DNA of 64,000 nt from Roseospira navarrensis (GCF_009601025.1 NZ_WIVE01000001.1:124001-188000), one strand, 5' to 3'. Counted from the first letter of the stretch, positions 1 through 8,982 are shown. Numbers and translations are program-made. Notes: generated by a model not told the origin, from the sequence alone.

Positions 1-890
1 GACTGGTGAATGTGCATGGACGAGCCCGGCTGGCCTTCCAGCGGCTTGGCCATGAAGGTGGCGTAGACCTTGTGGGTCAGGGCCGCCTGCCGCACCGTGC
101 GTTTGAACAGGAACACCTGATCGGCCAGCGCCAGCGGGTCGCCGTGATTGAAGTTGATCTCCATCTGCGCCGCACCGCTTTCATGGTGCAGCGTGTCCAC
201 ATCCAGGCCCTGGGCCTCGCAATGGTCGTAGATGTCCTCGAACAGGGGGTCGAATTCGTTGACGGCGTCGATGCCGTAGGCCTGCCGTCCCGTCTCCGCC
301 CGGCCGGACCGGCCCATGGGCGGCTCCAGCGGGTAGTCCGGATCGTCGTTCATCTTGACCAGAAAGAACTCCAGTTCCGGCGCCACGACGGGGTGCCAGT
401 CCCGCTCGGCGTACAACGACAGCACGCGCTTCAGCACGTGGCGCGGGGCGGCCTCGACGTTCGCGCCCGAGCGATAGACGCAGTCCGCGATCACCTGCGC
501 CGTCGGCTCGTCGTACCAGGGCACCATGCGCACCGTCGCCGGGTCCGGCACCAGGAACATGTCGCGGTCCTCGATGTCGATGGGGTCGTCCTCGGGATAG
601 CCGCCGGTGACGGTCTGGATGAACACGGACTCGGGCAGCCGCAGGCCCCGATCCGTCAGGCTGGTCAGGAACTTGCGCGCCGGCAGGATCTTGCCGCGCG
701 GGATGCCCGACAGGTCGGCCACCATGCATTCCACCTCGGTGATGCCGCGTTGGCGGACCCACTGCTCCAACTCGGCCAGGGTGGCCGGCTGGGTCCGCGC
801 CTCGCCCGAGACGGGGGCGGGCGCCGCCTCGCGGGTGACGGGCGCGGCGGCCTGGGGCGTGGTGTCGGGGGGCGAGGACCTGGGGGGCAC
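1..890 (-). CDS. Glutamine synthetase family protein (gamma-glutamylpolyamine synthetase-like), 3' end outside window
   Basis: This is the 5' part of a type I glutamine-synthetase-fold ligase, an ATP-dependent enzyme that joins glutamate to ammonia or an amine. Reading leftward, the beta-grasp N-terminus carries EVECMVADLSGIPRGK, then APELEFFLVKM with the active-site acidic cluster, HHESGAAQMEINFNHGDPL, and at the truncated edge GSSMHIHQ with the catalytic histidine. The AQMEINF/GDPLALADQ form is usual in PuuA-like glutamine synthetases rather than GlnA; that subfamily call is inference. The start is uncertain. I chose a GTG at 890, which follows a GCAGGAAAG purine run and leaves a roughly 30-residue Pro/Ala-rich extension before the conserved LAELEQWVRQRGI helix. 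A PuuB-like oxidase lies in the same window at 18522, but far away. Confidence 0.85.
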   Translation of the reverse strand, partial: MPPRSSPPDTTPQAAAPVTREAAPAPVSGEARTQPATLAELEQWVRQRGITEVECMVADLSGIPRGKILPARKFLTSLTDRGLRLPESVFIQTVTGGYPEDDPIDIEDRDMFLVPDPATVRMVPWYDEPTAQVIADCVYRSGANVEAAPRHVLKRVLSLYAERDWHPVVAPELEFFLVKMNDDPDYPLEPPMGRSGRAETGRQAYGIDAVNEFDPLFEDIYDHCEAQGLDVDTLHHESGAAQMEINFNHGDPLALADQVFLFKRTVRQAALTHKVYATFMAKPLEGQPGSSMHIHQ

Positions 891-1222
891 GGGGGCATCT
901 TTCCTGCTGCGGCGGGGCCGTCCAGTGTACCGGCTCGCGGTGAGCGGGCAAGTGACGCCGGGGCCGGTCCGTCACGGGGCTGTGGCCGGGCTGTCGCGCG
1001 CTGGCGGCTGATCTGACCCCGCGCCAATGCGTTTCGCCGAAGCCGCCCCACCCGTTAGACTGGGATCCGGATGGTTGATCGGCCAGGACCGACGGCCGGG
1101 GCGGGCTTGCCAGGGTGCGCCCGCTTGGGCACGATCCACGGCGCCTGGCCCGATGATCCGGTTCCCTCCGTCCCGGATCCGGACTGTCCGGCGCGTGACC
1201 AGACCAGAAGGGAACCCTTTCC
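891..1222. other. 332-bp divergent intergenic region
   Basis: This spacer lies between the divergent glutamine-synthetase-like gene and the UspA gene. It must hold the promoters for both, but no convincing -35/-10 pair stands out. A GGATCCGGA-type partial palindrome occurs around 1061-1070 and again near 1175. The UspA gene has an AGAAGGGA ribosome-binding site just before 1223. No small coding sequence was recognised. Confidence 0.5.
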
Positions 1223-2062
1223 ATGGCACTCCAGGATATTCTCGTCCACCTTGACAGGTCCCATCATTGCCAGGCTCGGGCAGAGGCCGCCGCGCGTCTC
1301 GCGGCTCGGCATGGGGCCCGCCTGACGGGACTGTTCGTCCGCACCACCCCGCACGTGCCGCAGTTCGTGATGTCCCAGCTCGGGCCCGAGGTGGCCCAGG
1401 CGCAGCGGCGCTTCGCCGACGAGGCCTCCGCCAAGGCGCGGGCCATGTTCGACAAGGCGGTGGCCGGGGTCGATGTGACCTCGGAGTTCCGGGACCCGAC
1501 CGGAGAGCTGCTGGACACGCTGGTGCTGCACGCCCGCTACAGCGATCTGGTCATTGTCGGCCAGTACGACCGCCACGACGACGACATGGCCGACGAGCGC
1601 GAGGCCGCCGACAGCGTCATCATGGATTCCGGCCGGCCCGTGCTGGTGATCCCCTACGCCGGCGCGTTCCCGGTGATCGGCGAGACGGTCATGGTGGCCT
1701 GGAACGCCAGCCGCGAGGCCACCCGCGCCGTGGCCGATGCGCTGCCCATCCTGCAGGCCGCGAAAACGGTGCATGTGCTGGCCGTCAATCCGCGCCACAA
1801 CGGCGTCAACGGGCACGGGGACGTGCCCAGCGCCGACATCTGCGCCCACCTGTCCCGGCATGGGGTCAACGCGATCGCCGAGCACGTCGTCGCGCACGAT
1901 ACCGACACGGGCAACACGCTGCTGTCGCGGGCCAGCGATGCCGGGGCCGACCTGATCGTGATGGGCGCCTATGGCCGCTCGCGGCTGCGCGAGCTGGTGC
2001 TGGGCGGGGCCACCTGGAACATCCTGCATCACATGACGGTGCCGGTGCTGATGGGGCATTGA
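1223..2062 (+). CDS. Universal stress protein, two tandem UspA domains
   Basis: A 279-residue cytoplasmic protein built of two UspA (adenine nucleotide alpha hydrolase-like) domains, at about residues 1-145 and 150-279. The second domain ends in IVMGAYGRSRLRELVLGGAT, which fits the G-x2-G-x9-G nucleotide-binding signature. At the same place the first domain has IVGQYDRHDDD and lacks it, so probably only the C-terminal domain binds ATP. This two-domain form is typical of alphaproteobacterial stress and persistence proteins. The ATG is supported by AGAAGGGA about 9 bp upstream. It is monocistronic, followed by a palindromic repeat and then a convergent gene. The specific role cannot be read from sequence. 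Confidence 0.93.
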   Translation: MALQDILVHLDRSHHCQARAEAAARLAARHGARLTGLFVRTTPHVPQFVMSQLGPEVAQAQRRFADEASAKARAMFDKAVAGVDVTSEFRDPTGELLDTLVLHARYSDLVIVGQYDRHDDDMADEREAADSVIMDSGRPVLVIPYAGAFPVIGETVMVAWNASREATRAVADALPILQAAKTVHVLAVNPRHNGVNGHGDVPSADICAHLSRHGVNAIAEHVVAHDTDTGNTLLSRASDAGADLIVMGAYGRSRLRELVLGGATWNILHHMTVPVLMGH

Positions 2063-2069
2063 TACCCAA

Positions 2070-2195
2070 CGGCCTCTGGCGATGACCGTTGGAGTCCCTG
2101 GCCGGCCCTCTCCCCCACCCGGCCACCCAACGTGCGTATCCTGTGGGGGGCCGGGTGGGGAGAGGGCCGGTGCCGAGACAGCGGATGAGTCACAC
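2070..2195. repeat. 126-bp palindromic intergenic repeat, copy 1 (second copy at 15553-15676)
   Basis: An intergenic element with two long arms, GGCCGGCCCTCTCCCC (from about 2100) and its complement GGGGAGAGGGCCGG (to about 2171). Together with the inner ACCCGGCC/GGCCGGGT they form a roughly 22-bp stem. The whole block recurs at 15553-15676: both copies begin CGGCCTCTG, contain GTTGGAGTCC, and end GCGGATGAGTCACAC. It sits between the convergent UspA and methyltransferase genes, where it may also act as a terminator. Confidence 0.85.
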
Positions 2196-2213
2196 TCTTC
2201 CGCTGTCTCGGCT

Positions 2214-2783
2214 CTAAGCCTGTGTCGCCGGCAGGCTCTCCGGCACCCGATAGACCAGGATCGTGGTGCCGAAGGCATCGCCCACGGGATGGCGCGCGAC
2301 CGGGGTCCAGTCCCCCAGACCGAAGGTGTTGGAGACGACGACGCATCCGTGCGGGGCCTCCGCGCGCAGGCGCGCGGCCAACCGGGCCATGGCGTCCCGG
2401 TGCAGGTAGCACACGATCAGCCCGGCCCGCGACAGATCCACCCGGTGCAGGTCGGCGCGCCGGGCCTCCAGATTGCCCGCCCGGCCGGCCAGCGCCCGCA
2501 GCCGGGAAACCGCCCAGGGAATCGGCGAGAGTTCCACCGCCACCACGCGCCGGTCGGGGTAGCGCGCCGCCAGATCGAGCGCCAGACCGCCCCAGGCGCT
2601 GCCCAGCTCCAGGATCTCGCCCTCCACGCGGTCGGGCAGGGCGGCCAGCAGCGCACGGCGGGCCCGGGGCGCGGATGGCCAGGGCGGCGCGCCAAGGCGC
2701 ACGGTGTACAGCACCACCAGCGCCACCGCGAGCGCGGCCGCCGTCAGCACCGCCAGTCCGCCCGGTCCCACATCCGCCGCCAT
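2214..2783 (-). CDS. Membrane-anchored class I SAM-dependent methyltransferase-like protein
   Basis: A 189-residue protein. An N-terminal hydrophobic segment (about residues 8-25, GLAVLTAAALAVALVVLY) is followed by a Rossmann-type methyltransferase core. Motif I is EILELGSAWGGLALDLA (about residues 53-69) and an acidic post-I residue occurs in VVAVELSPIP, as expected for S-adenosylmethionine binding. The substrate is unknown. It has no fused partner and lies downstream of the PAS protein on the same strand with 26 bp between them, so the two may be co-transcribed. I chose the ATG at 2783, preceded by GGGACGGG, because the open frame upstream does not look coding. Confidence 0.75.
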   Translation of the reverse strand: MAADVGPGGLAVLTAAALAVALVVLYTVRLGAPPWPSAPRARRALLAALPDRVEGEILELGSAWGGLALDLAARYPDRRVVAVELSPIPWAVSRLRALAGRAGNLEARRADLHRVDLSRAGLIVCYLHRDAMARLAARLRAEAPHGCVVVSNTFGLGDWTPVARHPVGDAFGTTILVYRVPESLPATQA

Positions 2784-2809
2784 CGTCGCCCGTCCCGTGC
2801 CGTCGTGCC

Positions 2810-3349
2810 CTATCCGGCCCGGTTCTGCCACACAAAGGCGTCGTGGCCCAGGATGCAGGTGACGGCGCCATCCGCGCCGGCCAGGGGCAGGCGCAGCCAG
2901 TGCATGGTGATATAGGGCTTGCCGATCCCGGCCAGGGAGTCCATCCCCCGATGCGGCTGGCCGTGGCCGGCGACCCAGGACAGCGGGTCCAGCCAACTGC
3001 GGACCAGGGCAAGCGGTATGGCTTCGGTCACGGTCCTGCGGCCGATCTCGCGGCCCAGGATCTCGGCATGCTGGTTGCCCGCGTACCGGATGCGGAAACG
3101 CGGCGGGGCTCCGGGGGCGCCGGGCTCCACCCCGAACAGGATGGCTCCGGGGATCGCCGCCGGCGGCAGGTCCGGCAGGTCGAAGGCGTCGCGCCGGGGC
3201 ATGGCGGCGGCGCCGCGCCGCGCCTCCCAGAACCGGAACAGGCTGGCTTGTTGCCGCAGCGCGACCGGGCCGGTGGCGTGGCCGACCGTGTCGTGCTGCG
3301 TCTCGGGCCCCGTGTCGTCCACCGGGGCCCGGTCCAGGATTTCCACCAT
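2810..3349 (-). CDS. PAS-domain protein (PAS_5-like, alphaproteobacterial)
   Basis: A 179-residue soluble protein with one PAS-like fold. It shows the pattern FRFWEARRGAAAMPRRDAF followed by DLPDLPPAAIPGAILFGVE and FRIRYAGNQHAEILGREIG, which is common in small stand-alone alphaproteobacterial PAS_5 proteins that begin with a loop of the form L..YW...R.G..+P.R..+DP. It carries no kinase, GGDEF or HTH partner and is probably a sensory or regulatory module of unknown ligand. Two ATGs are possible. The one at 3349 is preferred because GGGAGG lies 9 bp upstream of it, whereas that same motif abuts the ATG at 3358. Confidence 0.75.
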   Translation of the reverse strand: MVEILDRAPVDDTGPETQHDTVGHATGPVALRQQASLFRFWEARRGAAAMPRRDAFDLPDLPPAAIPGAILFGVEPGAPGAPPRFRIRYAGNQHAEILGREIGRRTVTEAIPLALVRSWLDPLSWVAGHGQPHRGMDSLAGIGKPYITMHWLRLPLAGADGAVTCILGHDAFVWQNRAG

Positions 3350-3501
3350 GGCTACCATCCTCCCGAAGAGGGTCGGCCCGCCTGAATGGCTAGGTCCTGC
3401 CCACTGTAGACCGGGGGATGTGGTTTATAAAGCCTCCAATGCGCGAAAGCGGGCCCGGGGGGGGGCGGGCCGGAGGCCGCCCGGACGACCCCGGCGTCGG
3501 G

Positions 3502-4671
3502 TCAGCCCGGGGCCGCGCCGGCCCAGCGGTCGAGTTCCACCAGCGCGTCCGGGTCCACCACCATGGCGTCCACGTGCAAGGCGTCCTCCATCGAGATCGC
3601 GCGGCCCTCGATCACCATTTCCGATGCGAACGGGGCCGCCAGCGCGGCCATCAGGCCGTCCAGATCCGTCGTCCCGGCATCGGGCATCAGCGCGCCGAAC
3701 GTCTCGTCCCCGACCCATGACAGCGTGCTTCCCGCTGGCAGCGCCGCCGCCAGCCGGGCCGTGGCTTCCGAGAACAGGGCCTCGCCGCCGGCCGCGCCCA
3801 GATGCTCGGCGATCCCCGCGAGGCCATCCAGGCGGGCCAGGACCAGCAGCGGCGTCTCGCCGCCCGCCAGCGCCGCGCGGGCCGTTGCAGCCAGAGTCGC
3901 GGCGGGAGTCAGGTGGGACAGACCCGCGACCGGATCGTGGCCGAAGGGACCCGGCGCGGTGCGGTCCGGCGCGTCAGGCGTTGCCGGGTGGTCGGGCACG
4001 GCTGGCGGTTCGGGGGCCGGCGCGGGCGCGGGCTCGGGCTCCGGTTGCGGCTCGGGGTCCGCCTCCGGCTCCGGCTCCGGCTCCGCATCCGGCGCGGCCG
4101 CCCGGGCCGGGGCGCCGGGCACCGTCCGGCTGAGGGTCACCATCGCCGACGGCGCCAGCGCCACCGCGATCAGGGAGACGGCGAGGGCCGCCGGGGTGCT
4201 CCAACTCACCAGCAGGGCCACGACCATCCCGCACAGGCGGGCGATCTGGGCCAGGGTTTCCGTCGCGCGCCCGGTCCGGTCGAAGGCCAGCAACAGCGCC
4301 TGCGCCCCGATGACGCCCAGCGCCAGCGGATTCCAGGCCACCAGCGGCAGGGCCACCGCCAGCAGCAGGGCCAGCGCGCCGAGTCGCGCGGTCCCGGCCT
4401 GCACCGATCCGTACAGCCCCACGGACACGGTCAGGGCCAGCACGCCGATCCCCGCCAGCCCCGGCGGCGTCCACAACAGGCCCGGCGGCGGCAGCATCAT
4501 GCGGTCGAGCGGCGGCGGCAGCATGCCCATCAGGCCACCGCCCCCGAAGGCGCCGGCCAGGGCGGCCACCGCCTCGCCCAGCATGTCGATCAGGACAAGC
4601 CCCGCCAGCAGCACCAGCAGGGACATCACCGCCCCGGCGATCCGGGCGCCACCCTGACGCGGGCCGCTCAT
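3502..4671 (-). CDS. Multispanning membrane protein with degenerate, truncated GGDEF domain
   Basis: A 389-residue protein. The N-terminal half (about residues 10-200) has five to six hydrophobic segments. A linker rich in Pro-Glu and Pro-Ala dipeptides (about 210-250) follows. The C-terminal block of about 120 residues resembles a diguanylate cyclase fold: LLVLARLDGLAGIAEHLG, then a site reading VGDET (320-324) where active enzymes have GGDEF. Because the first Gly and the Phe are replaced and the domain is short, catalysis is unlikely; a signalling or c-di-GMP/GTP-binding role is inference. The ATG at 4671 is taken as start. It is divergent from an adenylate cyclase gene 222 bp away, which suggests shared regulation. 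Confidence 0.7.
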   Translation of the reverse strand: MSGPRQGGARIAGAVMSLLVLLAGLVLIDMLGEAVAALAGAFGGGGLMGMLPPPLDRMMLPPPGLLWTPPGLAGIGVLALTVSVGLYGSVQAGTARLGALALLLAVALPLVAWNPLALGVIGAQALLLAFDRTGRATETLAQIARLCGMVVALLVSWSTPAALAVSLIAVALAPSAMVTLSRTVPGAPARAAAPDAEPEPEPEADPEPQPEPEPAPAPAPEPPAVPDHPATPDAPDRTAPGPFGHDPVAGLSHLTPAATLAATARAALAGGETPLLVLARLDGLAGIAEHLGAAGGEALFSEATARLAAALPAGSTLSWVGDETFGALMPDAGTTDLDGLMAALAAPFASEMVIEGRAISMEDALHVDAMVVDPDALVELDRWAGAAPG

Positions 4672-4893
4672 GGCCGGTCCCGGCGCGGCGCGCCGGCTCC
4701 CTCTCCCTCTCCCGAAAGCTCTGGTCCTGCCATGGTAAACACCCCCATACTCGTGCTCTGGATCGGGTCCACTCTGGTTCCGGCGGCCTGCGGTGATGGC
4801 CGCCCACGGGGGTCTTACCGCATCACCCGGTCCGGGGGGAGCCCTCATCCGAAATCGGGAGATCCCGCGCCGCGCCGAAGGGGAGGACTCCGC

Positions 4894-6231
4894 GTGTCCG
4901 GTCGCCGAACCCTCAGCCGCTTCGTTCTGGGCGCGCGCGCCGAAGACCGCCTGCCCGCGCGGGTGCGCGCCACCGTCGAGGCCCAGCAGCGCCAGAGCGA
5001 GATCCTGATCGGCTGGGTTCAGCTCAGCGTGGTGGGGCTGTTCGGGGCGCTCTACCTGATCGCGCCCAAGACCTCGGGCAGCACGGCCTTCATGCCGGTC
5101 CCCTATGCGCTGGGCGGCTATCTGGCGTTTACCCTGGTGCGGCTGATCCTGGCCTACCGGGACCGGCTGGGCCCGGTGCTGCTGTTCGCCTCGGTCATTA
5201 TCGACATGAGCCTTCTCATGGGGCTGATCTGGACCTTCCATGTCCAGTACGAGCAGTCGGCGCCGTTCTACCTGAAGGCGCCCACGCTGCTCTATGTCTT
5301 CATCTTCATCGCCCTGCGCGCGCTGCGGTTCCAGTCGGTCTATGTCGTCACGGCCGGGGTGACGGCGGCGCTGGGGTGGGCGGGCCTGCTGGCCTATGCG
5401 CTCGTCACGGAACTGCGCATGGGCGATCCCATGATTACCCGCGACTACGTGGCCTACATGACCTCCAACACCGTGCTGGTGGGGGCGGAGGTGGACAAGA
5501 TCGTGTCCATCCTGACCGTCACCGGCATCCTGGCCATTGCCCTGGTGCGGGGGCGGCGGCTGCTGGAACGGGCGGTGGTGGACAGCATGACGGCCGCAGA
5601 CCTGTCGCGCTTCGTCGCCCCCGAGGTGGCGCACCGCATCGCCAGCGCCGGCGAGGGCCTGCGCGCCGGCGACGGAGAGGTGCGCGAGGGCACCATCCTG
5701 TTCACCGACATCGAGGGGTTCGCGACCCTGAGCGAGCAGGTGGACCCGGCGGCCCTGATGGCCATCCTCAACGACTATTTCGGGGCCGTGAACGCCATCG
5801 CCGAGGCCAACGGCGGGGTCATCGTGCAGTTCAACGGCGATGCCCTGCTGGTCAGCTTCGGCGGCGAGGCCTGCCCGGATCACGCCCGCCGGGCCGTGGA
5901 AACGGCGCGGGCCATCGTGCGCGATCTGCCCGGGCGTCCGTTCGGCCCCGGTGGCCATCGCATCCGCACCCGCTGCGGCATCAACACCGGACAGGTGATC
6001 CTGGGCGCGGTGGGCGCGGCCAACCGGCTGATCTTCACCGCCCACGGCGACGAGGTGAACCTGGCCGCCCGCCTGGAGCAGTTCAACAAGGACCATGGGA
6101 CGTACATCCTGATGAGCGAGGCCACCGTGCGCCACGCCGACGCCGAAGGCGAGGTGGAGCCCGCCGGCGAGATCACCGTGCGTGGCCGCCAGGCCCCGAC
6201 CCGCGTCTTCGTGATGCGGGTGGTCGGGTGA
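4894..6231 (+). CDS. Membrane-bound class III adenylate/guanylate cyclase
   Basis: A 445-residue protein with six predicted transmembrane segments between residues about 37 and 220, then a class III cyclase catalytic domain (about 260-440). The two metal-binding aspartates are visible in ILFTDIEGF (D272) and FNGDALLVSF (D316). The transition-state Asn/Arg pair is in VNLAARLE (N389, R393). The domain is complete, so cyclic nucleotide production is likely; ATP versus GTP specificity is not certain. The six-helix plus single catalytic domain plan matches bacterial half-mammalian-type cyclases that work as homodimers. Start: a GTG at 4894 with GGGAGGA 7 bp upstream; the open frame continues far upstream but antisense to the GGDEF-like gene. 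Confidence 0.88.
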   Translation: MSGRRTLSRFVLGARAEDRLPARVRATVEAQQRQSEILIGWVQLSVVGLFGALYLIAPKTSGSTAFMPVPYALGGYLAFTLVRLILAYRDRLGPVLLFASVIIDMSLLMGLIWTFHVQYEQSAPFYLKAPTLLYVFIFIALRALRFQSVYVVTAGVTAALGWAGLLAYALVTELRMGDPMITRDYVAYMTSNTVLVGAEVDKIVSILTVTGILAIALVRGRRLLERAVVDSMTAADLSRFVAPEVAHRIASAGEGLRAGDGEVREGTILFTDIEGFATLSEQVDPAALMAILNDYFGAVNAIAEANGGVIVQFNGDALLVSFGGEACPDHARRAVETARAIVRDLPGRPFGPGGHRIRTRCGINTGQVILGAVGAANRLIFTAHGDEVNLAARLEQFNKDHGTYILMSEATVRHADAEGEVEPAGEITVRGRQAPTRVFVMRVVG

Positions 6232-6327
6232 GGGGGGGCTCTTGAGGATTGTCATCGCGCCAAGGCCGACCATGTGGGTAGGACATGGCGGAGCCGTTCC
6301 CCCATCGACCCATCAGGAGACCGCCCC

Positions 6328-6825
6328 ATGCGTTCCATGACCCGCCGCCTGACCGCCCTTGCGCCGTTCGCTCTGGCCGCCGCCCTGATCGTCGCGCCGG
6401 CCGCGCCCTCGCTGGCCGACGCCCACGGCGAGACCGACGGCCTCGTGCGCCTGCAGAGCCCCCATTCCGTCGAGGAGACCATCGCCCGCCTGAAGGCCGC
6501 CGTCGAGGCCAAGGGCATCCGCGTGTTCGCCGACATTCCGCACACCGCCAACGCCGCCGCCATGGATCTGGAGATGCCGCCGGTGCATCTGCTGATCTTC
6601 GGCAGCCCGAAGATCGGCGCGCCCCTGATGAGCGCCGCGCCCAGCATCGGCATCGACCTGCCGATCAAGGCGCTGGCGTGGCAGGATGCGGACGGGCAGG
6701 TCTGGCTGGCCTACAACGATCCGGCCTATCTGGCCGATCGCCACGGCCTGGACGCCGACATGAAGCCGTTCCAGGGCATGGCCAAGGCGCTGTCCGGCTT
6801 CACCGCCCAGGCGGTCAAGGAATAG
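6328..6825 (+). CDS. Secreted DUF302-domain protein
   Basis: A 165-residue protein with a cleavable signal peptide (MRSMTRRLTALAPFALAAAL, cleavage near the ALADAHG segment at about residue 31) followed by one DUF302 domain. That domain shows the family's usual SVEETIARLKAAVEAKGIRVFADIPHT, then VHLLIFGSPKIGAPLM and the C-terminal WLAYNDPAYLADRHGL. DUF302 proteins are usually periplasmic and of unknown function. The ATG at 6328 is supported by CAGGAGA 8 bp upstream. The gene stands alone between the cyclase and the amino acid transporter; a hairpin at 6892-6933 may terminate it. Confidence 0.9.
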   Translation: MRSMTRRLTALAPFALAAALIVAPAAPSLADAHGETDGLVRLQSPHSVEETIARLKAAVEAKGIRVFADIPHTANAAAMDLEMPPVHLLIFGSPKIGAPLMSAAPSIGIDLPIKALAWQDADGQVWLAYNDPAYLADRHGLDADMKPFQGMAKALSGFTAQAVKE

Positions 6826-6891
6826 GCACGGCGGATTTGTGGCGGCGCCGTCTGCCTCCGTTATTGCCAGGAGGCCGCGCCGGACGCTATG

Positions 6892-6933
6892 ACTCGGATC
6901 AGGTGGGGCCGTGGCGCCCCGCCGTCCGAGTTG
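6892..6933. terminator. Strong hairpin between DUF302 gene and ABC ATPase gene
   Basis: Outer arms ACTCGGA (6892-6898) and TCCGAGT (6927-6933) enclose a second stem, GGTGGGGC pairing with GCCCCGCC. There is no T-tract. Its position 66 bp after the DUF302 stop suggests a transcription end or mRNA processing site. It also argues that the downstream ABC ATPase does not begin at the in-frame ATG at 6889. Confidence 0.45.
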
Positions 6934-6978
6934 GATCGCGGCCGGGGGGCGCCCACCTTGACACCCACAGCCAGTGCC

Positions 6979-7782
6979 ATGGAGGCCGAGGCGGATGCCG
7001 CATCGGCGGGGGCAGCCGATGCGGTCCTCGCGGTCGAGGACATCCACAAGCACTTCGGCCGGATCGAGGTGCTGCGCGGCATCTCGCTGACCGCGCACAC
7101 CGGCGACGTGATCGCCATTCTGGGCTCCAGCGGCTCCGGCAAGAGCACCTTCCTGCGCTGCCTGAACTTCCTGGAAACGCCCACCGCCGGCCGCATCCAC
7201 CTGCACGGCGAGGAGATCCGCACCCGCGCCGACCGCGCCGGCGCGCTGCGGCCGACCAGTCACCGCCAGCTCACCCGGCTGCGGGCGCGCGTCGGCATGG
7301 TGTTCCAGCAATTCAATCTGTGGCCGCACATGACCGTGCTGGCGAACCTGGTCGAGGCGCCGCGCCGCGTGCGCGGCATGCCCAGGGCCGAGGCGGTCGA
7401 GAAGGCCGAAGCCCTGTTGGAAAAGGTCGGGCTGGCCGACCGCCGCCACTACTACCCGGCCCACCTGTCCGGCGGCCAGCAGCAGCGCGCGGCCATCGCG
7501 CGCACCCTGGCCATGGACCCCGAGCTGATCCTGTTCGACGAGCCGACCTCGGCCCTGGACCCCGAGCTTGTGGGCGAGGTGCTGACGGTGATGGAATCCC
7601 TCGCCGCCGAGGGCCGCACCATGCTGATCGTCACGCACGAGATGGCCTTCGCCCGCGATGTGTCCACCCGCACCCTGTTCCTGCATGACGGGCGGGTGGA
7701 GGAGGAGGGGCCGCCCGACGACCTGTTCTCCAACCCCCGCTCCGAGCGTCTGCGCAAGTTCCTGTCCCGGCTCCTGACCTGA
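6979..7782 (+). CDS. Polar amino acid ABC transporter ATP-binding protein
   Basis: The ATPase of a HisP/GlnQ/ArtP-type importer, 267 residues from this start. Walker A is GSSGSGKST, the Q-loop is in [15 protein letters not shown], the signature is [15 protein letters not shown], Walker B is [14 protein letters not shown], and the switch His is in [10 protein letters not shown]. The closing FFSNP-like [15 protein letters not shown] is typical of this family. It heads a run of binding protein (7845) and two permeases (8983, 9684). The start is uncertain: an in-frame ATG at 6889 would add 30 residues without family similarity and would overlap a strong hairpin, so 6979 is preferred even though no good ribosome-binding site is visible. 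Confidence 0.92.
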   Translation: MEAEADAASAGAADAVLAVEDIHKHFGRIEVLRGISLTAHTGDVIAILGSSGSGKSTFLRCLNFLETPTAGRIHLHGEEIRTRADRAGALRPTSHRQLTRLRARVGMVFQQFNLWPHMTVLANLVEAPRRVRGMPRAEAVEKAEALLEKVGLADRRHYYPAHLSGGQQQRAAIARTLAMDPELILFDEPTSALDPELVGEVLTVMESLAAEGRTMLIVTHEMAFARDVSTRTLFLHDGRVEEEGPPDDLFSNPRSERLRKFLSRLLT

Positions 7783-7844
7783 CGGGCGCCGCCCGGCCGG
7801 AGCCACCCGAACCCCCGTTCCGAACCAGCCTGAAGAGGACTCCC

Positions 7845-8618
7845 ATGATCGGACTGCGTTCCACCGCCATCGCCCTGACCGCCACCATCTCTTTGGCCGC
7901 CGCCACCGCCGTGTCCGCCGGCGCCGCCTGGGCCCAGGACACCCTGCGCATCGGCACGGAGGGCGCCTACCCTCCGTTCAACATGGTCGATGCGGACGGC
8001 AACCTGCACGGCTTCGACATCGACATCGCCAACGCCCTGTGCGCCGAGATGGAGCGCGAGTGCACCTTCGTCATCCAGGACTGGGACGGCATCATTCCCG
8101 GCCTGCTGGCGGGCAAGTACGACGCCATCGTCGCCTCCATGTCGGTGACCGAGGAGCGCAAGCAGGCCGTCGACTTCACCAACAAGTACTGGACCAACAA
8201 GCTCCAGTTCGTCGCCCCCAAGGATGCCGAACTCGACATCTCGCCCGAGGGCATGGCCGGCAAGACCGTCGGCGCGCAGCGCGCCACCATCTCCGCCCAG
8301 TGGGTCGAGGAGAACCTGCCGGACGTCGAGATCAAGCTGTATGACACCCAGGAAAACGCCTACCTCGATCTGGCCTCCGGCCGCATCGACGCGATCATCG
8401 CGGACATGCTGGTGAATTATGAATGGCTGCAGTCCGAGGCGGGCGCCGACTTCGAGTTCAAGGGCGAGCCGGTGTTCGAGAACGACCTGATCGCCATCGC
8501 CCTGCGCAAGGGCAACGAAGATCTGGTGGCCGACTTCAATGCGGCGATCGACGCCATCGTCGAGGACGGCACCTACGCCGAGATCAACGCGAAGTACTTC
8601 CCGTTCAGCATCTATTGA
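7845..8618 (+). CDS. Periplasmic polar amino acid-binding protein (SBP_bac_3 family)
   Basis: A 257-residue solute-binding protein. It has a signal peptide (about residues 1-31, ending AGAAWAQ) and a mature start [21 protein letters not shown] that is standard for the lysine/arginine/ornithine/histidine-binding group. [14 protein letters not shown] and [21 protein letters not shown] are the family signatures; an Arg-binding the ligand carboxylate is expected in the ...VGAQRATI segment. It delivers an amino acid, probably basic, to the permeases at 8983 and 9684. AGAGGA precedes the ATG. A tandem pair of palindromic repeats lies directly downstream, between this gene and the permeases. Confidence 0.93.
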   Translation: MIGLRSTAIALTATISLAAATAVSAGAAWAQDTLRIGTEGAYPPFNMVDADGNLHGFDIDIANALCAEMERECTFVIQDWDGIIPGLLAGKYDAIVASMSVTEERKQAVDFTNKYWTNKLQFVAPKDAELDISPEGMAGKTVGAQRATISAQWVEENLPDVEIKLYDTQENAYLDLASGRIDAIIADMLVNYEWLQSEAGADFEFKGEPVFENDLIAIALRKGNEDLVADFNAAIDAIVEDGTYAEINAKYFPFSIY

Positions 8619-8687
8619 TCGGTCGAATGGGGTGCGCCGCGCGTCCGAACATGGCGCGCGGCGCAGCCGGACCGGCGGACGCCGTCT

Positions 8688-8780
8688 CCCGAGATCCTTC
8701 GCCGCCTTCGGCGGCTCGGGATGACGCATTCAGGTTCAGGGAGTCATCCTGAGGGAGTGAAACGACCGAAGGATCTCGGG
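8688..8780. repeat. REP-like palindromic repeat, copy A
   Basis: An element bounded by CCCGAGATCCTTCG and CGAAGGATCTCGGG, with inner CTCGGGATGAC paired against GTCATCCTGAGG. The related copies are at 8815-8908, 21664-21757 and, with an internal insertion, 25318-25467. The flank GACCGGCGGACGCCGTCT before it is nearly duplicated before copy B, so A and B arose as a tandem duplication. Confidence 0.9.
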
Positions 8781-8814
8781 CCGGGGTATCCAGCCGGATC
8801 GGCAGACGTTGTCT

Positions 8815-8908
8815 CCCGAGATCCTTCGCCGCCTTCGGCGGCTCAGGATGACGACCGTAAATTTAAGAGAGTCATCCTGAGCGCCCGAAGGGCGCGAAGG
8901 ATCTCGGG
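8815..8908. repeat. REP-like palindromic repeat, copy B
   Basis: The second unit of the tandem pair, starting CCCGAGATCCTTCGCCGCC and ending GCGAAGGATCTCGGG. It is flanked by GATCGGCAGACGTTGTCT, matching the flank of copy A with a few changes. It lies immediately before the first permease gene. Confidence 0.9.
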
Positions 8909-8982
8909 AAGTGGGGGCCCACGTTCTCCGTTTCACGGAACGGCAATCCCGGTTCAGCCCCCTGCATCATGACAAGGACCCC

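Noticed and set aside
4672-6273. Long minus-strand frame that would extend the GGDEF-like protein to 923 residues
   Set aside because: The upstream part is antisense to the adenylate cyclase and reads His/Gln/Arg-rich chance sequence; only 3502-4671 shows real protein features.
8666-8910. CRISPR-like array
   Set aside because: Only two units, each a long palindrome with no unique spacers of uniform size; they belong to a dispersed repeat family.
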